DNA from: JADGHX01 sp963837755
Lineage (GTDB): Bacteria > Pseudomonadota > Gammaproteobacteria > Steroidobacterales > Steroidobacteraceae
Direction: 5' to 3'
Length of the DNA: 64,000 bases
Assembly: GCA_963837755.1 (NCBI GenBank)
Contig: CAWIOP010000001.1
Location: 1,922,001 to 1,986,000 of the forward strand
Shown here: positions 1 to 8,752 of the stretch, one piece after another
How positions within the stretch are numbered: position 1 is the stretch's first letter
Layout of the letters: the number at the start of each line of letters is the position of its first letter
Program-made: the position numbers and the translations under genes
Notes under the pieces: generated by a model
What the model was told of the DNA's origin: nothing
The model's input: only the letters and a program-made list of their open reading frames with translations
Databases searched by the model: none

Positions 1-414
1 GCTGAGCAGGGTGCGCTCGGCGTCGATGAGCGTGCCCGGCGTGTCGGGGAAGCGCGCGTCGATGTCCCCGGGGCCGTAGGCGTCGTGCGTGCGGATGAGA
101 TCGACGCGGGCCCGGTGGTAGCCCGGCGTCGCGTCCGTCTCGGCCGGCACGTTCCACCCGCCGAACTGGAAGCGGATGGGCTTGTGGAAGCCGGGGGCCG
201 GCGCGCCGTTCACGCCCTGCAGGGAGCGGACCTTTCCGATGGCCTTCGAGGCGTCGACCGTGATGTGCCGAAGCTCGGGCGCGGGGGCCGTGGCGACCGG
301 CGCCGACACATTGGCGTGCGCGTAAGACGCCAGCGTGAGCAAGGCGCCAGCCAGCGCGCCGGCAACGGAACCGGTGGGGCTGCGGCCCCGCTTGGGAACA
401 CTCCACTCTTTCAT
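1..414 (-). CDS. Exported glycoside hydrolase, GH39-like, N-terminal fragment (truncated by window edge)
   Basis: The gene starts at an ATG at 414 and runs off the left end, leaving 138 codons. The first 35 residues form a signal peptide: basic start, hydrophobic stretch around ALAGALLTLASYAHA, then an Ala-rich linker. The mature part contains SLQGVNGAPAPG and, near the cut, IRTHDAYGPGDIDARFP. A short loop ending in a conserved R-T-H-D is typical of the start of the barrel in GH39 xylosidase/iduronidase-like enzymes. Catalytic Glu residues would lie outside the window. The family call is inference from this short segment; export is better supported. Confidence 0.55.
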   Translation of the reverse strand, partial: MKEWSVPKRGRSPTGSVAGALAGALLTLASYAHANVSAPVATAPAPELRHITVDASKAIGKVRSLQGVNGAPAPGFHKPIRFQFGGWNVPAETDATPGYHRARVDLIRTHDAYGPGDIDARFPDTPGTLIDAERTLLS

Positions 415-541
415 CACGCCCGGGCATTCTAGCGGCGCGGGACGCGAGGCGCTCCGTTACACGCGTGCGCAATTGACAAGCTGAGGGCGGCGGTCTTTGA
501 TGACGCTCGACGGCACAGGCCGCAAGACCGAAAGTCGCGCT

Positions 542-1912
542 ATGGGTTGGTTCGTCCGCGGCCGGGGCTTTGCCGTTCCGGTCACAGCGGTGCTGATGCT
601 CATGTCCTGCCACGTCCAGGCTGAAACCGTAGCGACGGCCGCCGTATCGACGGCCGCCGTTTTCGTGCGTGCCGGTCGCGTCGTCGACGTCGAGGCGGGC
701 CGGGTGCTGGCGGACCAGCTCATCCGCATCGAATTCGGGCGCATCAGCGCACTTGGCGCCGACGCGGGCGAGCCGCCCGCCGGCGCGCGTGTGGTGGACT
801 GGCGCCGCTACACCGTGCTGCCGGGGCTCATCGATCTTCACACGCATCTCATCGGCGACATCCAGTCGAGCAACGTGGCCGCGCCGTTGCTCAGCTCGGG
901 AGCGCGCGATGCGCTCATGGGAGCGGGCAATGCCCGCGCCACGCTCGACGCGGGCTTCACCACCGTGCGCGACGTCGGCACCAATCGCGCGTTCGTCGAC
1001 GTGGCCCTGCGAGACGCCATCAACGCCGGCATCGTGGATGGGCCGCGCATGCTCGTGGCGGGCGCCTACATCACGGTGAGCCAGGGCGGCGGCGACATCG
1101 TAGGACTTGCGCCAGATGTCGTGCTGCCGTCGGATTTCAGGCGGGGCGTGGCGAACTCGGCCGATGAAGTGCGCCAGCGCGTTCGCGAGCTGCTGGCGGG
1201 CGGCGCGGACTTCATCAAAGTGATTGCCACAGGGGCCGTGCTCACGTCCGGCACCACGCCGTCGGCGCCGGAGCTCACCGAGGCCGAAATACGCGCGGCG
1301 GTGGAAGAGGCTGCGAATGCCGGCACTTTCGTCGCGGCTCACGCGCATGGTGCAGAGGGCATCAAACGCGCGGTGCGCGCCGGCGTTCGCACCATCGAGC
1401 ACGGCTCGTATCTCGACGACGAAGCCATCGCGCTCATGAAGAAGCACGACACCTGGCTCGTCGCAGACGTCTACAACGGCGACTACATCGACGAAGTGGG
1501 CCGCCGCGAAGGCTGGCCCGAAAACTACCTGCGCAAGAACACCGAGACCACCGAAACCCAGCGCCAGGGTTTTGCGAAAGCCGTGAAAGCCGGCGTGCGC
1601 ATCGCCTTTGGCACCGACGCTGGCGTGTACCCGCACGGGCAGAACGCGCGCCAGTTCGCTTACATGGTCGAGTACGGCCTCACACCCATGCAGTCCATTC
1701 GCGCCGCCACGCTCGGCGCCGCGCGCGCCATCAGCAGGGAAAGCGACATTGGCTCCATCACGGTCGGCAAGTGGGCCGACATGATCGCGGTGGAAGGTGA
1801 TCCGCTCGCAGATGTGGAGAGGCTGCGCACGATCTCAGCCGTGATGAAGGGCGGAGTCGTGGTGCCGAAGCGCACAGCCGCTGCCGAGCCCAACGGGACG
1901 GGCACGAAATGA
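542..1912 (+). CDS. Exported metal-dependent amidohydrolase (imidazolonepropionase / Xaa-Pro dipeptidase-like)
   Basis: This is a 456-residue amidohydrolase-superfamily enzyme with an N-terminal signal peptide (GFAVPVTAVLMLMSCHVQA). From Met 542 the metal-site residues are the HTH of DLHTHL (H100, H102), a candidate carbamylated Lys in FIKVIATGA (K226), H267/H269 in AAHAHG, H287 in TIEHGS, and D359 in FGTDAG. The C-terminal GKWADMIAVEGDPLADV strand closes the composite beta-sandwich usual in this group. Family members hydrolyse Xaa-Pro or other N-acyl dipeptides in the periplasm; the substrate here is unknown. The frame stays open upstream to an ATG at 500 and a TTG at 497. I chose 542 because it gives a normal-length signal peptide, although its ribosome site is weak. 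The stop overlaps the next start as ATGA. Confidence 0.85.
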   Translation: MGWFVRGRGFAVPVTAVLMLMSCHVQAETVATAAVSTAAVFVRAGRVVDVEAGRVLADQLIRIEFGRISALGADAGEPPAGARVVDWRRYTVLPGLIDLHTHLIGDIQSSNVAAPLLSSGARDALMGAGNARATLDAGFTTVRDVGTNRAFVDVALRDAINAGIVDGPRMLVAGAYITVSQGGGDIVGLAPDVVLPSDFRRGVANSADEVRQRVRELLAGGADFIKVIATGAVLTSGTTPSAPELTEAEIRAAVEEAANAGTFVAAHAHGAEGIKRAVRAGVRTIEHGSYLDDEAIALMKKHDTWLVADVYNGDYIDEVGRREGWPENYLRKNTETTETQRQGFAKAVKAGVRIAFGTDAGVYPHGQNARQFAYMVEYGLTPMQSIRAATLGAARAISRESDIGSITVGKWADMIAVEGDPLADVERLRTISAVMKGGVVVPKRTAAAEPNGTGTK

Positions 1913-3750
1913 GTGCCGCGCCGGAGCCGCACGGAACCCTCGAGCTGGCCCTGGCGCACGCCGCACGATTGCTGGAAAGGCAGCCCGCCGCGGCCATCGA
2001 GCAGGCGCATGAAATCCTGAAGGTGATGCCGGACCAGCCACAGGCCCTGTGGCTGCTGGCAACGGCGTGGCGTGGCATTGGCGACCAGCTCACGGCGCTG
2101 GGTGACACGCAGGGCGCGGACCAGGCTTACGCGCAGAACCTTCGCTTCTCCACCAGCGATCCGCGGCTCATGGCGGCAGCGGTGCATCTGTGCGAAGGGC
2201 GCATCGCGCCGGCCGAGGCGCTGTTGCGCGAGCATCTGAAGAAGCATCCCACGGATATTGCCGCCATTCGCATGCTCGCCGAAGTGGCCGCCCGGCTCGG
2301 CCGCTATGGTGATGCGGAGAATCTGCTTGCGCGCTGCCTGGAGCTTGCGCCGAGCTTTGTTCCGGCCCGCCACAACCTCGCGGTAGTGCTGCATCGGCAG
2401 CAGAAGGTGGAGCAGGCGCTGGTCGAAGTAGACCGCGCGCTCGCATCCGAGCCCCGTAACCCCGGCTACCGCAATTTGAAGGCCGCCATCCTGAGCCGCA
2501 TGGGCGAGCAGGAGCGTGCAATCCAGTTGTATGCGGAGGTGCTCGCGGATTTTCCGCATCAGCCGAAAGTCTGGATGAGCTACGGCCACGCACTCAAGAC
2601 TGCCGGGCGCACTCCAGAGAGCATCGACGCCTATCGCAGGTCCATCGAGCTCGCCCCGAACCTCGGCGAGTCGTACTGGAGCCTTGCGAACCTCAAGACC
2701 TATCGTTTCTCGCAGGCGGAGATCGACGCCATGCGCGCACAACTTGCGCGAACCGATCTCGAAGACACAGACCGCTTCCACTTCGAGTTCGCGCTGGGCA
2801 AGGCGCTTGAGGACGAGCGCCGGTTCGAGGAATCGTTCGGGCACTACAGCCGGGGCAACGCGTTGCGCCGAACCGGCATCCGGTACAGCCCGCAGGAGAA
2901 CGCCGAACACGTGCGGCGCTCGAAGGCCGTGCTCACACGCGAGTTCTTCGCGCACCGTGTCGGAACTGGCACACCGGCGCCCGACCCGATCTTCGTAGTA
3001 GGGTTGCCGCGCTCGGGCTCCACCCTGGTGGAGCAGATTCTGTCGAGCCATTCGCAGGTGGAAGGCACCATGGAGCTGCCCGACATCATCGGCATGGCGC
3101 GCGCTCTGGGCGGCCGCAAGCTGCGCAGCGAAGAGTCCCACTACCCCGAGGTGCTCGCGAGCCTCGACGCGAAAGAATTTCATGCGTTGGGTGAGCGGTA
3201 TTTGTCCCAGACGCGCATCCAGCGCAAGGCGGGCACGCCGTTCTTCATCGACAAGATGCCGAACAACTTCGCGCACGTCGGGCTCATCCACCTCATGCTG
3301 CCCCACGCGAAGATCATCGACGCCCGCCGGCACCCGCTCGGGTGCTGTTTCTCAGGGTTCAAGCAGCACTTCGCGCGCGGCCAGCACTTCACCTACAACC
3401 TCGACGACCTCGGCCGCTACTACCGCGATTACGTTGAGCTCATCGCGCACTTCGACTCCGTGCTGCCCGGCCGCGTCCACCGTGTCCTGTACGAACGCAT
3501 GATCGACGACACCGAGGGCGAGGTGCGGCGACTTCTTGCGTATTGCGGCCTGCCGTTCGAACAGGAATGCTTGCGCTTCCATGAGAATGAGCGCGCCGTG
3601 CGAACGGCGAGCTCGGAGCAGGTGCGCATCCCCATCTATCGGGAAGGCGTCGACCACTGGCGTAACTACGAGCCGTGGCTTGCACCCCTGAAGCAGGCGC
3701 TGGGGCCGGTGCTCGAGGCTTATCCGGCCGAGCCGGCCTTTGGAATCTGA
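1909..3750 (+). CDS. TPR-repeat sulfotransferase
   Basis: The 613-residue protein has two parts. Residues 1-300 are tetratricopeptide repeats with typical helical spacing (for example LLARCLELAPSFVPARHNLA and SIDAYRRSIELAPNLGESYW). Residues 360-590 form a sulfotransferase domain with the 5'-phosphosulfate loop GLPRSGSTLVEQILSSH at about 365-381, and a later segment (RRHPLGCCFSGF) where the 3'-phosphate-binding strand is expected. Such proteins transfer sulfate from PAPS to proteins, sugars or small molecules. There is no signal peptide, so it should be cytosolic. The start overlaps the amidohydrolase stop by four bases, implying translational coupling. The acceptor is unknown. Confidence 0.9.
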   Translation: MSAAPEPHGTLELALAHAARLLERQPAAAIEQAHEILKVMPDQPQALWLLATAWRGIGDQLTALGDTQGADQAYAQNLRFSTSDPRLMAAAVHLCEGRIAPAEALLREHLKKHPTDIAAIRMLAEVAARLGRYGDAENLLARCLELAPSFVPARHNLAVVLHRQQKVEQALVEVDRALASEPRNPGYRNLKAAILSRMGEQERAIQLYAEVLADFPHQPKVWMSYGHALKTAGRTPESIDAYRRSIELAPNLGESYWSLANLKTYRFSQAEIDAMRAQLARTDLEDTDRFHFEFALGKALEDERRFEESFGHYSRGNALRRTGIRYSPQENAEHVRRSKAVLTREFFAHRVGTGTPAPDPIFVVGLPRSGSTLVEQILSSHSQVEGTMELPDIIGMARALGGRKLRSEESHYPEVLASLDAKEFHALGERYLSQTRIQRKAGTPFFIDKMPNNFAHVGLIHLMLPHAKIIDARRHPLGCCFSGFKQHFARGQHFTYNLDDLGRYYRDYVELIAHFDSVLPGRVHRVLYERMIDDTEGEVRRLLAYCGLPFEQECLRFHENERAVRTASSEQVRIPIYREGVDHWRNYEPWLAPLKQALGPVLEAYPAEPAFGI

Positions 3751-3768
3751 CCGTCTGAAATGTAATAC
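3740..3768 (+). promoter_or_regulatory. Candidate sigma70 promoter for the TonB-dependent receptor
   Basis: A TTGGAA hexamer at 3740-3745 and TAATAC at 3763-3768 are separated by exactly 17 bases. This places a start near 3775, about 25 bases before the receptor ATG at 3801. The -35 box overlaps the last codons of the preceding gene. This is a pattern match only. Confidence 0.35.
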
Positions 3769-3800
3769 ACTGGTCCGAGAAGAACGGGGAGGGTCTGCCG

Positions 3801-6224
3801 ATGACACGGAGCCGACGCCGCAAGATCGCTCGGAAAGAAGCGAAGAGCACGACACGCGTGCCGTTGACCAAAGCGCTATTGAGGAAGGCGCCATTCGCTT
3901 CCGCCATGCTCATGGCATTGCCTTCCGCGTTCGCGCAGACCGACGAGGGCACGCTCGAAGAGGTGGTGGTGAGCGCGCAGAAGCGTGAGGAAAACCTGCA
4001 GAAGGTGCCGCTCAGCATCACCGCCCTGGGCACCGCGAAACTCGACGAGCTGCAGGTGGTGGAGTTCACGGACTTCGCCAAGTTCCTGCCGAGCGTGGCG
4101 TTTCAATCGCTCGGCCCCGGCCAGACTTCCGTCTACATGCGCGGCGTGGCGAGCGGCGAGAACTCGAACCACTCCGGCCCGCTGCCTAGCGTGGGCATGT
4201 ATCTCGACGAGCAGCCCATCACCACCATTCAGGGCGCGCTCGATGTGCACATTTATGACATTGCGCGCGTGGAAGCCCTGGCGGGCCCGCAAGGCACGCT
4301 CTATGGCGCCAGCTCGCAGGCCGGCACCATTCGCATCATCACGAACAAGCCCGACCCGAGCGAGCTCGAGGGTAGCTACGACCTCACGCTCAACACCGTG
4401 GGCAACGGCGACCCGGGCTATCTCGGCGAAGGCTTCGTCAACATTCCGCTCTCGGAGCGCGCGGCCATCCGGCTCGTGGGCTGGGCGCGGCACGATGGCG
4501 GTTACATCGACAATGTGGCGGGCGTTCGCAATTACCCGAGTTTCCCCACCCCGGTCAGCAATGCCGCCATTGCAGAAGACAACTACAACGATGTCGACAC
4601 TTATGGCGCACGCGCGGCGCTGAAGATAGATCTCAACGACAGCTGGACGATTACGCCCACCGTCATGGGCCAGAGCCAGGACTCGAACGGCTACTTCGGC
4701 TTCAACCCGCTCGTTGGCGACCTCGAGGTGACGCACTTCAGGCCCGAGTACCAGAAGGACAAGTGGGGCCAGGCCGCGCTCACCGTGGAGGGGCGCTTCA
4801 GCAATCTCGATCTCGTCTACGCCGGCGCCTTCCTCAAGCGCAACATCGACAGCAGCGCGGACTACTCCGACTACACTTATTTCTACGACGTGAACTACGG
4901 CTACGGCGCGCTCACGGACGATGCGGGCAACCCCATCGACCCCACGCAGTATTTCGAAGGGCGCGATCGCTTCACGAAGTCCAGCCACGAGATCCGTCTT
5001 TCGTCCGACCCCACGAAACGCCTGCACTTCGTCGTTGGCCTGTTCACGCAGCGCCAGCAGCACAGGATTCAGCAGATCTACAAGGTCGACAACCTCACCT
5101 CCGACTTCGAGGTCACCGGCTGGAACGACGCGCTGTGGCTCACCCAGCAGACGCGCGTCGATCGGGATGACGCCATCTTCGGCGAAGTCACGTTCGATCT
5201 CACCGACAAGCTCAGCGCCACCGCCGGCCTGCGCTATTTCGAGGCCGACAACACGCTGAAGGGTTTCTTCGGCTATGGCCTCGGCTTCAGCTCCAGTGGC
5301 TCGGGCGAGGCCCAATGCGACGCCGACCCCGCCAACTGGGTGGAGTACCGTGGCGCGCCCTGCGTCAACCTCGACAAGGGCATCAAGGAACACGGCACCA
5401 CGCCGCGCTTCAATCTCACCTACCACATCGACGATTCGCGGCTCGTCTACGTCACCTACTCGGAAGGCTTCCGCCCGGGCGGCATCAACCGGCGCGGCAC
5501 CTTGCCGCCGTTCAAGGCGGATTACCTGAAGAATTACGAGCTCGGCTGGAAGACGAGCTGGGCCAACAACCGGCTGCGCTTCAACGGCGCCATCTTCCGG
5601 CTCGACTGGCAAGACATCCAGTTCTCCTATCTCGGCCAGAGCGGGCTCACCGAGATCAAGAACGCGAATGACGCGCGCGTGAAGGGCGTGGAGGCGGACA
5701 TCAACTGGGCCGTGAACAGTGCGCTGACGCTCAGCGGCGGCTTCGCCTACATCGACGCAGAGCTGGCGGAAAACTACTGCGGCACCGTCGATGCCGTCTC
5801 GGGAATCCCGGACACGAACTGTGCTGCCCCGCTGGCGCCGGCGGGCACGCGGCTGCCGGTGTCGCCGAAGACGAAGTCGAATGTGACGGCGCGCTACTCG
5901 TTCCCGCTGCAGGGGTTCGATGCGCATCTGCAGGCGGCAGTGGTTTATCAGGACAACGTCTACTCCGACCTCACAGTGTCGGATCGTGCGCTGATGGGCC
6001 GGCAGGGCGCTTACACCGTCGCGAACTTCTCGGCTGGCATGGAGTGGGGCAAGTCTTCGGTGGAGCTGTTCCTGCACAACGCGTTCGACGAGCGCGCCAC
6101 CGACTTCCGCACCACCCAGTGCGCCATCAACGGGTTCGACGGCAATCCGGCGTGCGGGCTGCAGCCGTACTCGATTGTTGCCGCGCCGAGAACGGTGGGC
6201 GTGCGGTTCGGGCAGCGTTTCTAA
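3801..6224 (+). CDS. TonB-dependent outer-membrane receptor
   Basis: An 807-residue TonB-dependent receptor. An unusually long basic N-terminus precedes a hydrophobic stretch ending in LPSAFAQ, then a TonB-box-like segment GTLEEVVVSAQKREENLQKV, a plug domain (about residues 60-180, including GPQGTLYGASSQAGTIRIIT), and a beta-barrel ending in a terminal aromatic residue (VRFGQRF). The VVVSAQKREE start and the NYELGWKTSW barrel motif are typical of the FecA/Caulobacter-Sphingomonas type of receptor for plant-derived or siderophore-like ligands. The ligand cannot be read from sequence. The ATG has a good ribosome site (GGGGAGGG about 6 bases upstream). It converges with the downstream minus-strand gene, leaving only 6 bases between stops. 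Confidence 0.93.
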   Translation: MTRSRRRKIARKEAKSTTRVPLTKALLRKAPFASAMLMALPSAFAQTDEGTLEEVVVSAQKREENLQKVPLSITALGTAKLDELQVVEFTDFAKFLPSVAFQSLGPGQTSVYMRGVASGENSNHSGPLPSVGMYLDEQPITTIQGALDVHIYDIARVEALAGPQGTLYGASSQAGTIRIITNKPDPSELEGSYDLTLNTVGNGDPGYLGEGFVNIPLSERAAIRLVGWARHDGGYIDNVAGVRNYPSFPTPVSNAAIAEDNYNDVDTYGARAALKIDLNDSWTITPTVMGQSQDSNGYFGFNPLVGDLEVTHFRPEYQKDKWGQAALTVEGRFSNLDLVYAGAFLKRNIDSSADYSDYTYFYDVNYGYGALTDDAGNPIDPTQYFEGRDRFTKSSHEIRLSSDPTKRLHFVVGLFTQRQQHRIQQIYKVDNLTSDFEVTGWNDALWLTQQTRVDRDDAIFGEVTFDLTDKLSATAGLRYFEADNTLKGFFGYGLGFSSSGSGEAQCDADPANWVEYRGAPCVNLDKGIKEHGTTPRFNLTYHIDDSRLVYVTYSEGFRPGGINRRGTLPPFKADYLKNYELGWKTSWANNRLRFNGAIFRLDWQDIQFSYLGQSGLTEIKNANDARVKGVEADINWAVNSALTLSGGFAYIDAELAENYCGTVDAVSGIPDTNCAAPLAPAGTRLPVSPKTKSNVTARYSFPLQGFDAHLQAAVVYQDNVYSDLTVSDRALMGRQGAYTVANFSAGMEWGKSSVELFLHNAFDERATDFRTTQCAINGFDGNPACGLQPYSIVAAPRTVGVRFGQRF

Positions 6225-6230
6225 GGCAGG

Positions 6231-8498
6231 CTAACGGGGCGCGTCGCGCAGCGCGAGCAGCTCGGCGAGCTGGCGCTCCATGGATACGCGGGCCGCTTCG
6301 GCGGCCTTGCGGTCCGTGATGTCGCGGTTCACTTCGAGCACGAGCCAGCGGCCGTTCTGCTGCGACATGAGCGCCAGGCGGCCCTCCACGTCTACGCGAC
6401 GTCCGCTGTGCGTCGTGTGGCGCAGCTCGCCGACCCACACGCCGTACTTCGCCAGGCTTTCTTCGAGCGTAACCACGCCGCCAGCGAGCTCCGTCTTCAG
6501 CAGGTCGTGAGTGGTGCGGCCATGCGCCTCGGCGCGTGTGAACCCATAAAGCTGCTCGGCGGCGCGATTCCAGTAGAGGATGCCGCTTCCCTGCATTTCC
6601 CAGATGATGATGGCGTCGTGCGTGTATTCGAGCAGTGGAGTGTGAGTCCACTCAGGCGACGCGGTGGGGATCTCATCTGCGAGCGGTACATCCGGCTCGG
6701 CCTGCGGCTGCTGCGACGGTGATGCGCGCCGTAGAAGCTCGGGCGGTTGCAGCGCGTCGAATAGACCGCGGAATCCGCTTCCGCGGAACGTGACGATGAG
6801 GTTGCGGAGATCGGCCGGCTTCCCATCGACGCCCGCATGGCGTGCCTCCATGAGCCAGAGCACGCCGCACGGTACGGCCAGGCAAACGGCCAGTGCGCGG
6901 CGTGAGAACGCAACGATCAGCGCCTCCTCGTAGTCGAGCCCCAGAGCGACAGCGGCCGCGACGAGCGCGCCTTCCATCACGCCAACACCGTTCACCGAAA
7001 TCGGCAGTGCGGCTGCGAGCCCGACCGCCGCAGCGATCAACCCGCACCGCGAGGGCGTTGCGTTGGACGACACCGCAACGAACAACAGGAAGATGACGCC
7101 GATGGAAATCGCCTGGAAGGCGAACGACCCGAAGACGAGCCCGAGCCACTCGTGTCGCCGATATCGCAGCAGAGCCAGGTTGTGATGTACGGCGTCTACC
7201 GCGGCGACCCTGCGCCACCGATGCGCAAAGCGTTCCAGCCAGCCGCCCTGAAGCGCGATGAAGACAGCAGCGACCGCGGCCAGCACGGCAAGCAGTACAA
7301 AGCAGTAGTTGCGCGCGAGGCTGTAGCGATCTGCCAGTTTCAACGCGCCGATGCCACCGATAGCCAACAACGCGAGCAGCCCGACTGCACGCTCGAGGAT
7401 GACGGCGGACAACGCCCTTGACCGATATCCGTCGCGCGGCATCGTGCGCAACACGCGGTAAGCATCGCCACCTACCGCCGTGGGCAGGAAGCTGTTGAAG
7501 AAGAACCCGATGCACAGCGAGCGCAGCAGGAATGGAAAGCTGTAGCGCAGATCGTGCATCCGCAGCGCCCAGTCCCATTTCCACGCGCTGACGACCAGGC
7601 CAATGCCCATCGCGACGAACGCGCCGGCCAGCGTCCAGAGCGAGATGCGCGACATTTCCGCCGCGGCGTCCGACCAGTTGACGCGATGGAGAAGCAGCGT
7701 GACGAGCAGGCCGGCTATGCAGTAACGCAGCACCTTGCCGGCATTCACGCGTGCCGGGCGCGTCCCGCCGCTGCTTCGCGCCGCCACCCATATTCGATAG
7801 GTGTAGAAGGCGAAGAACACCGACATCAGCAGCTCGATCATCTCCGCGTGTAGTCGCACGCCTGCATAGGAGGCGCACAGCGCGAGAGGCACCAGCGCTG
7901 GAGGCGGCGCGATGATTGCCGCCAGCGATCGCGGAAAACGTGCAGCCAGCGCAACGATGGCGAGCACGCTGGCGCCGAACAGCACGGCCACGAGCTTCCA
8001 CGTGCTCGTGAGCACCGACTTGTCCACGAGGTTGTGGATGGATGTCTCGTGCTGGTAATTGATCTGCGACCACGTCTCCGGTGTTGCGAACCCGAAGAGC
8101 GTCTGGCCCCAGTTGATTTCCTCCATGGCAACGAAGAAGAGCAGCAGGCCGAGTGCTGCGAACAGCGCTCGCGGAATCCGCAGCCATGCCGGTGCGCGCA
8201 GTCGCCAGTTCCAGGCGGCGGCGAAACACAGCAGTGCGCCGATCAGTTCCAGAACGAAGGTCGCCGCTTCGAACGGCCCTTCCTTGGCGAAGAGGCTGTG
8301 TACGAAGGGGCCGAGCCGCGTCCGCACGCGCCACAGGCCGATGACGAACAGGCCGCACAGGGTGGCGAAGACGAGCACGAGCCGGGTGTTCGGCGTGTCG
8401 AGGCCCCAGTGCGCCAACGGATCCCCGAGCAGCATGTTGTCGGGCACGGGCACGGGCGCATGCGCAGCGGAGCTCGGCTGGGGACCTTTGTCGGCCAC
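6231..8498 (-). CDS. Three-part membrane protein: EEINWGQ membrane domain, LPG-synthase-type TM domain, C-terminal PAS
   Basis: The 755-residue protein combines three modules. Residues 35-240 are a multi-pass membrane domain with MEEINWGQTLFGFATP (125-140) and HETSIHNL (150-157), motifs seen in an uncharacterised bacterial membrane family. Residues 255-565 match the lysylphosphatidylglycerol-synthase transmembrane family (UPF0104/AglD-like), with FFFNSFLPTAVGGDAYR at 332-348 and PISVNGVGVMEGA later. Residues 616-730 are a PAS domain with PAC tail (YTHDAIIIWEM, ILYWNRAAEQLYGF, DITDRKAAEAA) followed by a short helix. No kinase, GGDEF or other output domain follows. The start is GTG at 8498 with AGAAGG very close upstream; Met 22 is an alternative. 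Function unknown; it could be a PAS-regulated lipid flippase-like protein. Confidence 0.85.
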   Translation of the reverse strand: MADKGPQPSSAAHAPVPVPDNMLLGDPLAHWGLDTPNTRLVLVFATLCGLFVIGLWRVRTRLGPFVHSLFAKEGPFEAATFVLELIGALLCFAAAWNWRLRAPAWLRIPRALFAALGLLLFFVAMEEINWGQTLFGFATPETWSQINYQHETSIHNLVDKSVLTSTWKLVAVLFGASVLAIVALAARFPRSLAAIIAPPPALVPLALCASYAGVRLHAEMIELLMSVFFAFYTYRIWVAARSSGGTRPARVNAGKVLRYCIAGLLVTLLLHRVNWSDAAAEMSRISLWTLAGAFVAMGIGLVVSAWKWDWALRMHDLRYSFPFLLRSLCIGFFFNSFLPTAVGGDAYRVLRTMPRDGYRSRALSAVILERAVGLLALLAIGGIGALKLADRYSLARNYCFVLLAVLAAVAAVFIALQGGWLERFAHRWRRVAAVDAVHHNLALLRYRRHEWLGLVFGSFAFQAISIGVIFLLFVAVSSNATPSRCGLIAAAVGLAAALPISVNGVGVMEGALVAAAVALGLDYEEALIVAFSRRALAVCLAVPCGVLWLMEARHAGVDGKPADLRNLIVTFRGSGFRGLFDALQPPELLRRASPSQQPQAEPDVPLADEIPTASPEWTHTPLLEYTHDAIIIWEMQGSGILYWNRAAEQLYGFTRAEAHGRTTHDLLKTELAGGVVTLEESLAKYGVWVGELRHTTHSGRRVDVEGRLALMSQQNGRWLVLEVNRDITDRKAAEAARVSMERQLAELLALRDAPR

Positions 8499-8505
8499 GC
8501 CTTCT

Positions 8506-8525
8506 GACCTGTTTGTAATCAGGTC
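8506..8525. repeat. Short inverted repeat upstream of the membrane/PAS gene
   Basis: GACCTG and its exact complement CAGGTC flank an 8-base spacer, ending 7 bases before the GTG start at 8498. The arms include part of the likely ribosome-binding region, so it could be an operator or an mRNA hairpin. With 6-base arms, chance is a real possibility. The remaining bases up to 8752 hold no gene I can support. Confidence 0.25.
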
Positions 8526-8752
8526 GGTCGTGCAAGGCTCATGCCTCGCCGTATCCTGCTCACTTCACGGCCGATCGCGACGTCGGGCGGTATCCAGACG
8601 TCTTTTTCAGTTCAAGGACTTATGTCCAGCTTGCGCTGCCGCTCCTGCGCCGGTGGTGGGCAGCCGGGCGCCTGTTGCCGGGGTCGTCAGGTGCAATTTC
8701 AACATCGGCAGGGGAATGCCCTACACCGTGAACGGGCGCCCGGTGCGCATCT

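Noticed and set aside
1660..3333. 557-codon open frame on the minus strand
   Set aside because: Antisense to the sulfotransferase and the end of the amidohydrolase, both convincing genes.
3876..6077. 733-codon open frame on the minus strand
   Set aside because: Antisense to the TonB-dependent receptor; composition is Val/Arg/Glu-rich shadow translation with no domain.
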